Assembly: GCF_014699005.1 (NCBI RefSeq)
Contig: NZ_JACWZY010000022.1
Location: 62,001-126,000 of the forward strand
Reading direction: 5' to 3'
DNA length: 64,000 nucleotides
DNA from: Spirosoma profusum
GTDB taxonomy: Bacteria > Bacteroidota > Bacteroidia > Cytophagales > Spirosomataceae
The position numbers were made by a program, and so were the translations under genes. Below the pieces are notes generated by a model. That model made no database searches, had not been told where the DNA came from, and saw only the letters and a program-made list of their open reading frames with translations. Within the stretch, counting starts at the first letter, position 1. The number at the start of each line of letters is the position of its first letter. Of this stretch, positions 9,004-15,605 are shown piece by piece.

Positions 9004-9075
9004 CGGCTGGCTTTTGGTTGTCACTACGTAGGGAACCTGGACTCTGAAACTTGATACCTGAAATACTTTTTTGTT

Positions 9076-10110
9076 TTGATTGCTGCTGTTGACGCCCTGC
9101 TGAAAGATATCCGCAACAAGCGGATTGCTCCCGTTTATCTCATTCACGGTGACGAACCGTTTTACCTCGACCGTATTGCCGACGAACTCGAAAAAGTGGC
9201 CGTGCCAGTAGCTGAACGTGGTTTTAATCAGTTTGTGCTATTTGGTAAAGATACCGATGCGGGTGCCGTATTGAACTACGCCCGGCGCTATCCATTTATG
9301 GCTGAGCGGCAGTTGGTACTGGTAAAAGAAGCACAACAAATGAGCGGAATCAACGACAAGTCAGCGCAGACGCTATTGGAAGATTACGCCCTGAATCCGT
9401 TGTCGAGCACGATTCTGATGTTGTGCTACGTCAAAGAAGAAGGCAAACCGGGTCTCGATGAGCGAAAATCCTGGGTGAAGGCGTTTGGCGCCAAAGGGAA
9501 ATTGCTGGGTGTTAAAAAACTCTACGACAACAAAATTCCGGATTGGGTAGGTGAATACTGCCGCGAGCAAGGAGCGAAAATCAGTCCGAAAGCCTGCCAG
9601 CTCCTGGCCGATCATATTGGCAACGACCTACGTCGCATGGCGGGCGAAATAGACAAGATGTTGATTAATATGCACGTTGGCGAGGAGATTTCAGCGGCAA
9701 CCGTAGAGCGGTTGGTAGGTATCAGCAAGGAATACAACGTATTTGAATTGCAGAAAGCGCTAACTCAGCGGGAACTCGTGAAAGCCAATCAGATTGTCGA
9801 TTATTTTGGGCGTAATCCAAAAGATAATCCGCTGGTTGTTATTCTGGCGCAGTTATTCAGCTATTTCAGTAAAGTGCTGCTCGTGCAGGCGTCGAAAGAT
9901 CAGAGTGAGAAGGGATTGGCTCCATTACTGGGTGTGAATCCGTTTTTTGTGAAAGATTACCTGACAGCCGCCCGTACTTTCCCGCTCCCCAAAGTCGTGT
10001 CTATCATTCATTCGATACGTCAGGCCGATGCACGTAGTAAAGGCATCGACGCCCCGTCCATGAGTGAGAGCGATATTCTCCGCGAACTCGTTTTCGACGT
10101 ATTGCATTAA
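9076..10110 (+). CDS. holA: DNA polymerase III delta subunit
   Basis: A 344-residue protein with the HolA layout: N-terminal AAA-like domain beginning APVYLIHGDEPFYLDRI, a FPFMAERQLVLVKEAQ-type second block (here YPFMAERQLVLVKEAQ), a lid segment DLRRMAGEIDKM and a C-terminal collar domain with FELQKAL and NPFFVKDY. It loads the beta clamp as part of the clamp-loader complex. Start: TTG at 9076 is the only usable start before the conserved region; no ATG lies in frame upstream. It stands alone on the plus strand between a dead toxin-antitoxin pair and a convergent receiver gene. Confidence 0.9.
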   Translation: MIAAVDALLKDIRNKRIAPVYLIHGDEPFYLDRIADELEKVAVPVAERGFNQFVLFGKDTDAGAVLNYARRYPFMAERQLVLVKEAQQMSGINDKSAQTLLEDYALNPLSSTILMLCYVKEEGKPGLDERKSWVKAFGAKGKLLGVKKLYDNKIPDWVGEYCREQGAKISPKACQLLADHIGNDLRRMAGEIDKMLINMHVGEEISAATVERLVGISKEYNVFELQKALTQRELVKANQIVDYFGRNPKDNPLVVILAQLFSYFSKVLLVQASKDQSEKGLAPLLGVNPFFVKDYLTAARTFPLPKVVSIIHSIRQADARSKGIDAPSMSESDILRELVFDVLH

Positions 10111-10115
10111 GTTAA

Positions 10116-10160
10116 TAGTCGATAGTCATCAGCCTATAGGAACCTAATGACTATCGACTA
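10116..10160. repeat. Palindrome after holA
   Basis: Perfect 14-bp arms TAGTCGATAGTCAT (10116-10129) and its complement (10147-10160), 17-nt loop, without a T-run. It lies between the ends of the convergent holA and receiver genes, so it may act as a two-way terminator. Part of the sequence recurs at 2434-2449. Confidence 0.7.
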
Positions 10161-10170
10161 CACCTGACTT

Positions 10171-10575
10171 TCAGTTAGTTGGCACTAACTTAATCAACTC
10201 GAACCAGTAGCGACAGAAAACATCCATCCGGGCAAATATATCCTGTTTCATGACGCAGGAATTTGCTCCTGACTGGTAGAAATGCATCGTATCTTCTTCG
10301 GATAACGTACCAGCCCACACGACTATTGGAATATGCTGCCAGCCTGGATTAGCTCGTAATTGACGTAATAACTCCTGCCCATTCATGATGGGCATCTGCG
10401 AATCGACCATAATTAGGTCTGGGCGCATACCTTCCATTAATTTCTGGATAATTCCAGTACCATTCCAGACGTGTGTCAGTTTTACGGAAGCGTTATGGCC
10501 ATGCAGGTATTTAGTCAGGAGTAAAACATCATCGTCATCATCATCAGCAATTAGTAGATTGTATTCCATACGCAC
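10171..10575 (-). CDS. Stand-alone response-regulator receiver domain
   Basis: A 134-residue CheY-like protein with no output domain. Acidic pocket DDDDDD at 11-16, phosphoacceptor D58 in LIMVDSQMPIMNG, and the conserved lysine K110. The ATG two codons downstream (MEYNLL) may be the true start. Such single-domain receivers usually relay phosphate from a hybrid kinase or act by protein contact. No kinase gene is adjacent, so its partner is unknown. Convergent with holA. Confidence 0.85.
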   Translation of the reverse strand: MRMEYNLLIADDDDDDVLLLTKYLHGHNASVKLTHVWNGTGIIQKLMEGMRPDLIMVDSQMPIMNGQELLRQLRANPGWQHIPIVVWAGTLSEEDTMHFYQSGANSCVMKQDIFARMDVFCRYWFELIKLVPTN

Positions 10576-11009
10576 ACCGCTTCAGCCCCAAGGCGTAGAT
10601 AAATAAGTAAATCCACAACAGGTGGTTTGATGCCTATGCTGACCAGACAGTAAGCATCCTTTCCTAGTAAGTGCAAAGGCTCATATATTGTTTAAAAAAT
10701 CGCTCATTTTTCTCTTCACAATCGAAAATGAGTGCTGTATCTATCTAATTTTCAGGCACCAGCTATCCTGCTTTTTTCACAGTTTATTATCTCATTTCAG
10801 CATCTGGTCAATTCTGGATTTCGCGCGGCCTGCTTCTCCTTCTATTTTTGTCCGCAAGTGAACAAAGTTTGTCCAGTTACGGACAGTGTTGAGAAACGAC
10901 ACAAAACATAAGACTCTGACTATCAACACCAATTAAGAACTGGCACAGGCTTTGGAACACACAGATCATCACAGTAAACAACATCTTAAACCATCAAACA
11001 CACACAATC
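10576..11009. other. Intergenic region holding the upstream region of the small exported protein
   Basis: 434 bases without a coding frame I would support. The receiver gene promoter must lie at its left end. The right half holds the tandem TGTCC-N6-GGACA palindromes (10849-10885) and a 124-nt purine-poor leader (10886-11009) rich in ACA and ATC before the ATG at 11010. Confidence 0.6.
10849..10885. promoter_or_regulatory. Tandem operator TGTCC-N6-GGACA upstream of exported protein
   Basis: Two 16-bp palindromes: 10849-10864 (second arm GAACA, one mismatch) and 10870-10885 (perfect), offset by exactly 21 bp. The same arrangement precedes the PadR gene at 15121-15157. It lies 124 nt upstream of the start at 11010. 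Binding by the PadR protein is inference. Confidence 0.6.
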
Positions 11010-11384
11010 ATGTTACCAGTAATCAGTAAAGTTGCCGCTTCTATTCTCCTGAGTGCTTCTACCCTTTTCAACCCTACTACGCCGAAAACGCTCTCGTTTG
11101 GCGCCAGTGCTTACGTAACTGTCAATCACGAAATTCGGGTGGCGGTTGAAAAATCGACCGACGTATCAGTTGTTGTCCTGTTACGTGACAAAAACAACGA
11201 CGTGCTTTATCGGCAGAATTTGGGCAAGAAAGAATCCAGATTTGCCATGAAACTGAATGTTGATCAGTTGGCCGATGGCGTGTACGAATTGGAAGTAAAA
11301 TCCAGCGAAGGCAGCATCCGTAAGCAGTTAAATCTGTCGACAGAAGCAGCTAAACAAGTTACCCGTAGTATTGCCCTGCAATAA
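11010..11384 (+). CDS. Small exported beta-rich protein, function unknown
   Basis: 124 residues. The first 20-30 residues form a signal-like hydrophobic segment (VISKVAASILLSASTLF). The mature part looks like one Ig-like beta-sandwich: repeated alternating hydrophobic strands and a final FAMKLNVDQLADGVYELEVKS-type segment, similar to the fold of DUF3244-like proteins and of type IX sorting domains, though the gene is too small for a cargo protein. The long 5' leader and the double palindrome upstream suggest tight regulation, perhaps by the PadR at 15267. I do not recognise a specific family. Confidence 0.65.
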   Translation: MLPVISKVAASILLSASTLFNPTTPKTLSFGASAYVTVNHEIRVAVEKSTDVSVVVLLRDKNNDVLYRQNLGKKESRFAMKLNVDQLADGVYELEVKSSEGSIRKQLNLSTEAAKQVTRSIALQ

Positions 11385-11406
11385 GCAGACTTTATAGGTT
11401 GAGTAA

Positions 11407-11440
11407 ATACTAAAGCCTGACGTTTGTTAGGCTTTAGTAT
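11407..11440 (+). terminator. Hairpin after the small exported protein
   Basis: Perfect 12-bp stem ATACTAAAGCCT / AGGCTTTAGTAT with a 10-nt loop, 22 nt after the stop codon. No T-run follows, so termination may be factor-dependent or bidirectional. Confidence 0.55.
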
Positions 11441-11566
11441 TGAGGAGTCTGCGAGTTGACGTTACGTGCCCGGGTAAAGCCAAAAATTTCACGGTCGTTT
11501 TGTTACTTTTTCGGGCTGCTACGTCAAAAGAATAGTAACTACGACTACCTAACCTATAAAAATTTC

Positions 11567-11595
11567 AAGCCCGACTAAATCAGCCGGGCTTTTTT
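11567..11595 (+). terminator. Rho-independent terminator
   Basis: Stem AAGCCCGACT / AGCCGGGCTT (one mismatch), 5-nt loop, followed by TTTTT. It lies between the exported-protein gene and the convergent symporter. A weaker GTTACT...AGTAAC hairpin lies just before it at about 11503-11539. Confidence 0.7.
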
Positions 11596-11646
11596 ATTAA
11601 CGTAGTAAGTATAGATTCTAAATAGACAACCTACAATCATTTGTGA

Positions 11647-13209
11647 CTATTTCTTTACCTGACTTAGCAACGTAGCACCGAGGACAGGTTCAGTATCAAA
11701 TACAGTATTCAGGTGCGCTGCGGTAGGTTTGCGATGGGCCGTGAGCAGACTTACTACTACGTAGGCGGCAAAGGAAGCCAGAAAAGCCGGAAACACTTCA
11801 TGAATATCGCTCAGTCCTTCGAAGCGGCTCCGAACGCCGAAACGCCAGACGATATTGACAATAATCCCGGCCAGCATGGAGCTTACAGCCCCCAAATCGG
11901 TGCCCCATCGAAAATAGAGCCCACCGAAGATCGTCGGGAAGAAACTTGCTACGTATACGGAGCCAGCAAATGCCGATAGCTCAACAACATCGGCCGGTGG
12001 GAATATTGTGAAATAATACACAATGATGCAGTACAGCAACATGGCGATCTTCGTGCGGGGAATGATACGTTCGGCGGGCATGGGTTTCCAGACATTCCAG
12101 ATATCTTTCACCAACGTAGTGCCCACGACCAGCGTCACCGACGCCAGCGCAGCCATGCCAGCCGCAAAAAGCCCCATCAGGCAAATACCGCTGATGAGCG
12201 GATTATTGAATTTTTTCAGCATAAACCCCACTACTTCATCGGTATTATTGATGAGTTGAGCGGCTTCCTCAGCAGTTACCATGCCGTGTACAAGTGCACC
12301 CAGGCCCATCACGCAAACCAGCGAAATACCCATGAAAATGGGCGTCCAGGTCATGGCGAACTTCATCCCGGCCTTATCCTTAACCGTGTAGAAGCGAATG
12401 AGGAGTTTCGGTTCAGATATCTGTTTCATCCCAATCGACAGACCGATACCTACGATATACGTGAACGAGGTCAGTTGTCCGAACGTAACGAGACCGTTGC
12501 CGATAGGCGTTCCCTTTTTCGATACGTGCTCAACAAAAGCGATTTTAGTCATCAGTGCGTCGTAGCCACCCACGTAGATGAATGGCAGTGAGAGCATCAC
12601 CATCGCGACAATAAACATCAGAATCCCCTGAACGGCGTCGGTCCACATAATGCCGTACATGCCTCCCGCAATGGTGTAAAAGCACGTAAAAAACAGCATG
12701 AAGGCGGCTCCATAAGCGTAGGGAATGTCAAGAAGTGAGTGAAGTAAGTGCGCGCAGCCTTTGGCGATACCCGTCATGTACCAGACCGTCGCAAACAGAA
12801 TGATTACGGCCGATAAGACCCGAATGCTGCGTGAAAGTCCACTTTGGTAACGTAACTGGAAATAATCAGGCACGGTAAACGACTTGAGTCGGATACTCTG
12901 ATTGCGCATCCGGGGGCCTAAAATCTGCCAGGAAATAATGCAGAAAACCGCCCAGAAAACGCCTACCCAGGTCCATGACAAACCATACCGAAACGACTCA
13001 CCCGCTTGCCCAATGTAGGTATTCGTGCTGACGAAGGTGGAAAAGAAGGCTAACGAAACAACCCAGCCCGGTATCCGTCGGTTGGCAACGTAGTACTCCC
13101 CTACGGTTTTGCCCGCCTGTCGTTGCAGGTACCAGCCAAACGTAATCAGCAGAATCAGGTAAACCACCATGCAAAGCAGCACGGTAGCATGTTCGGAGAA
13201 GTAAGCCAT
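11647..13209 (-). CDS. Sodium:solute symporter (SSS family)
   Basis: A 520-residue inner-membrane protein with about 13 hydrophobic helices. Features of the SSS family: N-terminal helix, then VGEYYVANRRIPGWVVSLAFFSTFVSTNTYIGQ, where the AFFSTFVST stretch corresponds to the sodium-site region of TM1, and GGMYGIMWTDAVQGILMF in the middle. It is the last gene of an operon with a malonyl-CoA-synthetase-like ligase and a 35-residue membrane peptide, so a carboxylate such as malonate is a reasonable guess for its substrate. A perfect 28-bp palindrome lies in the gap to the peptide gene. Confidence 0.88.
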   Translation of the reverse strand: MAYFSEHATVLLCMVVYLILLITFGWYLQRQAGKTVGEYYVANRRIPGWVVSLAFFSTFVSTNTYIGQAGESFRYGLSWTWVGVFWAVFCIISWQILGPRMRNQSIRLKSFTVPDYFQLRYQSGLSRSIRVLSAVIILFATVWYMTGIAKGCAHLLHSLLDIPYAYGAAFMLFFTCFYTIAGGMYGIMWTDAVQGILMFIVAMVMLSLPFIYVGGYDALMTKIAFVEHVSKKGTPIGNGLVTFGQLTSFTYIVGIGLSIGMKQISEPKLLIRFYTVKDKAGMKFAMTWTPIFMGISLVCVMGLGALVHGMVTAEEAAQLINNTDEVVGFMLKKFNNPLISGICLMGLFAAGMAALASVTLVVGTTLVKDIWNVWKPMPAERIIPRTKIAMLLYCIIVYYFTIFPPADVVELSAFAGSVYVASFFPTIFGGLYFRWGTDLGAVSSMLAGIIVNIVWRFGVRSRFEGLSDIHEVFPAFLASFAAYVVVSLLTAHRKPTAAHLNTVFDTEPVLGATLLSQVKK

Positions 13210-13225
13210 AGAAGGTTTGGTTAAT

Positions 13226-13302
13226 GATGATCGATAAGTGATGAACGATGAGTGGGCTGGCGCATTAGTTTTTTACTCATCGTTCATCACTTATCGATCA
13301 TC
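13226..13302. repeat. Perfect 28-bp palindrome inside the symporter operon
   Basis: Arms 13226-13253 and 13275-13302 are exact complements, with a 21-nt loop. Each arm is made of imperfect GATGAnCGAT units. It sits between the small peptide gene (ends 13308) and the symporter start (13209). It could attenuate or stabilise the message. Confidence 0.8.
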
Positions 13303-13307
13303 GTTTT

Positions 13308-13415
13308 TCAACGCTCATCGTCCTTTACGTCGATGTTTATGAATTGCACGACAATGGCATTCACTACCATGATGACAATAATGAACCAATAGGGAAAAGC
13401 AGTCAGGAAATCCAT
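13308..13415 (-). CDS. 35-residue single-helix membrane peptide, symporter accessory
   Basis: Start ATG at 13415, stop TGA at 13308. The product starts MDFLTAFPYWFIIVIMV, continues as one hydrophobic helix and ends in a charged tail VKDDER. It lies 4 bp downstream of the ligase stop and about 100 nt before the symporter start, in the same direction. Very small membrane proteins are common partners of SSS transporters, so an accessory or stabilising role is likely. This is inferred from size, helix and position. No family-specific motif can be seen. Confidence 0.65.
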   Translation of the reverse strand: MDFLTAFPYWFIIVIMVVNAIVVQFINIDVKDDER

Positions 13416-13418
13416 AGC

Positions 13419-14894
13419 TCAGAAATATTGTTTCAGGTCGTTTTTGGTCACTTTACCCATCGCATTACGAGGAAGTTCGGTCACAATTCGATAATGACGC
13501 GGCACCTTATAGGCTGCCATCTGCGTGCGCATCCACTGGTTTAGTGCGGCCAAATCAATTTCTTCAGCAGGAACCAGAACTGCCGCTACAATTTCTCCCC
13601 ATTCTTCATCGGGCAGCGCAATTACCCCACAATCGGCGATGGCCGGATGTGTTCGGAGAACTTCCTCGATTTCGAGCGCCGATAGCTTATAACCACCCGA
13701 TTTGATAATGTCGATTGAACTACGTCCCAGAATTTTATAGCTTCCTTCGTCAACTACTGCTACGTCGCCGGTACGGAACCAACCGTCGTCGGTAAAGGCA
13801 TCCTGCGTCGCTTGTGGGCGATTCCAGTATTCGCGGAATACCGTAGCTCCTTTCACCTGAATTTCGCCGGGTTGCCCTTCTTCAACCAATTCGTCCTGCT
13901 CATCGACCAACCGAACTCCGACACCCGGCAGCGGTTGGCCGATATGGCCAGGAACTCGTTTTCCACGGTAAGGATTGCTGATGGCCATCCCGATTTCGGT
14001 CATACCGTACCGTTCGAGTAAGGTATGACCGCTGACCCGTTCCCATTTTTCCATGACCGTGACGGGTAATGCCGCCGAACCCGACACCATCAACCGGAAG
14101 TCGCGCATTGTTTCTGTAAGTATCTGTTGTTCAGCTTCGGGTAGCGATTCCCAATAGGCAATCAGCTTAAAATAAATGGTCGGCACCGCCATAAACAGGT
14201 TGATACGTCCTCGCTGAAAAGCAGCGAATACAGCGGCCGGCGAAAACTCAGGGAGAAATTCACAACAAGCACCAGCCCAGAGCGCACAACCGATTACGTT
14301 GACGATGCCATGCACATGATGTAACGGCAACACGCACAGAATATGATCGGCAGGTTGCCATTCCCAAGCCTTAATCAGCGTTGTCATTTGTGCCTCCAGA
14401 TTGGCGTGCGTACTGACAACGCCTTTGGGCAGACTAGTGGTACCACTGGTGTAAAGAATCATCGCCCCTCGCGTGGGGTCAACATTTGGCAAATCACCCG
14501 ATGAATTGGCTTCCGGTAACCCCAATTCAATAAAACGTATCGTCCGGGTTTCGAGAATGGGACGTAGCAGCGAAGCATATCGAGCCGATGCCACGACAAT
14601 CTCGGCAGACGTATCGTCGATAACGTACTGCAACGAAGCGGGTGGATACGTAATACAGAGTGGCACCGCAATGCCTCCCGCCCGCCAGATACCCCATTGC
14701 ACGTTAACATACTCGAAGCCAGGCTCTACCATAAACGCTACGCGGGTTTCGGACAAATCAGCCCGACCATTCAGAAGTTGGCGACTGAACTGTTCTGATG
14801 ACTCAAGTAATTGCGCATAAGTATGAGACTGGCCGTTTGCCAAAATAGCGGTAATAGTTGGGTGACGATGCGCCTGTTGCACTAGGTTGATCAT
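13419..14894 (-). CDS. Acyl-CoA ligase, malonyl-CoA synthetase (MatB/ACSF3)-like
   Basis: 491 residues, ANL superfamily. Visible motifs: P-loop MILYTSGTTSLPKG, LPLHHVHGI, RYGMTEIGMAISNP followed by RVPGHIGQPLPGV, the hinge GWFRTGDVAV, DIIKSGGYKLSALEIE and a C-terminal PRNAMGKVTKNDL with the catalytic lysine. The TEIGM-SNP-PG-GxPLPGV block and GGYKLSALEIE resemble malonyl/methylmalonyl-CoA synthetases (MatB, ACSF3) more than long-chain fatty acid ligases. The likely reaction is ATP-dependent activation of malonate or a related dicarboxylate. It heads an operon with a sodium symporter. Substrate choice is inference. Confidence 0.78.
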   Translation of the reverse strand: MINLVQQAHRHPTITAILANGQSHTYAQLLESSEQFSRQLLNGRADLSETRVAFMVEPGFEYVNVQWGIWRAGGIAVPLCITYPPASLQYVIDDTSAEIVVASARYASLLRPILETRTIRFIELGLPEANSSGDLPNVDPTRGAMILYTSGTTSLPKGVVSTHANLEAQMTTLIKAWEWQPADHILCVLPLHHVHGIVNVIGCALWAGACCEFLPEFSPAAVFAAFQRGRINLFMAVPTIYFKLIAYWESLPEAEQQILTETMRDFRLMVSGSAALPVTVMEKWERVSGHTLLERYGMTEIGMAISNPYRGKRVPGHIGQPLPGVGVRLVDEQDELVEEGQPGEIQVKGATVFREYWNRPQATQDAFTDDGWFRTGDVAVVDEGSYKILGRSSIDIIKSGGYKLSALEIEEVLRTHPAIADCGVIALPDEEWGEIVAAVLVPAEEIDLAALNQWMRTQMAAYKVPRHYRIVTELPRNAMGKVTKNDLKQYF

Positions 14895-15000
14895 AGTGCT
14901 AAAAGGGAAAGCCGTCGTCCTGTTACCCTATTGGGTAAAGTATTAGCTGGTACGTTATTTCGCTAATAAAGAACCTGTTTAAATTTTTCCTTACCGCAAT

Positions 15001-15090
15001 TTTTGTCATCCTGACGAAGGAAGGATCTTAATGTTTCCTAGCACTCAAGTGAAGATACTTTAAGATCCTTCCTTCTTCAGGATGACAAAA
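15001..15090. repeat. REP-like palindrome, family A copy 2
   Basis: A 30-bp stem with one mismatch (arms 15001-15030 and 15061-15090). The core is TTTTGTCATCCTGACGAAGG with an AAGGATCTTA extension. It is followed by CATAATTCACGTT at 15101-15113. This is the longest intact copy in the window. Confidence 0.9.
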
Positions 15091-15120
15091 AGTAACTACC
15101 CATAATTCACGTTTGTTTAT

Positions 15121-15157
15121 TGTCCTTCAGTGGACAGTAGTTGTCCATTTGTGGACA
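15121..15157. promoter_or_regulatory. Tandem operator TGTCC-N6-GGACA upstream of padR
   Basis: Two perfect 16-bp palindromes, 15121-15136 and 15142-15157, 21 bp apart (two helical turns), 109 nt before the PadR start. Spacing and half-sites are the same as at 10849-10885. Dyad sites side by side suit two dimers binding one DNA face. Autoregulation by PadR is inferred. Confidence 0.7.
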
Positions 15158-15266
15158 TTTTCACTGTAGGGCTTTTTTAAAGTTTCCCTTTTATGTCTGT
15201 TTTGGGCAGATTAATTAACTTGGCAGAAGATTTGTACGTAATAATATAAACTAATCACCTGAAACC

Positions 15267-15605
15267 ATGCGCCGGACGTATCTGGGGGAATTAGAGGAGA
15301 TTGTGCTGTTAATGGTGGCTATTCTGGATGGCGATGGTTACGGTGTGACCATCAGTCAGGCAATTGAAGAACATACGGGTCGGATCGTTGTCTTCGGTTC
15401 GATCCATAATACGCTTATTCGGCTGGAAGAGAAGGGTTTTGTGCGATCGGAACTGGGCGGGGCAACGGCAGAACGAGGTGGTCGACGCAAGCGACTGTTT
15501 CGGATCACAGGACTAGGGAGCCGGGCGTTGCAGGAAATCCAGCAACTGCGGCAGGAACTGTGGCAACTGGTACCACCGGTGTCCCTTCGGCTCAGCGGAC
15601 TATGA
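15267..15605 (+). CDS. PadR-family transcriptional regulator
   Basis: A 112-residue winged-helix protein. The pattern MVAILDGDGYGVTISQAIEE, SIHNTLIRLEEKGFVRSEL and GRRKRLFRITGLG is the PadR DNA-binding domain with its conserved tyrosine and wing. It lacks the long C-terminal helices of larger PadR proteins, so it belongs to the short group that dimerises through the last helix. Its stop overlaps the start of the downstream ABC permease (ATGA), so the two are translationally coupled. It probably controls its own operon through the tandem palindromes at 15121-15157. Confidence 0.88.
   Translation: MRRTYLGELEEIVLLMVAILDGDGYGVTISQAIEEHTGRIVVFGSIHNTLIRLEEKGFVRSELGGATAERGGRRKRLFRITGLGSRALQEIQQLRQELWQLVPPVSLRLSGL

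Larger units (their letters stand above)
14895..15266. other. Divergent intergenic region between ligase and PadR genes
   Basis: 372 bases with no gene. It holds, left to right, a CTGTTTAAATTTTT flank (about 14971), the 30-bp palindrome A2 (15001-15090), CATAATTCACGTT at 15101-15113, the double palindromic operator (15121-15157) and a 109-nt leader before padR. The ligase promoter must lie at its left end. Confidence 0.65.

Noticed and set aside
13226-13302. Rho-independent terminator
   Set aside because: The perfect 28-bp stem lacks a T-run and lies within an apparent operon, so I list it as a repeat only.
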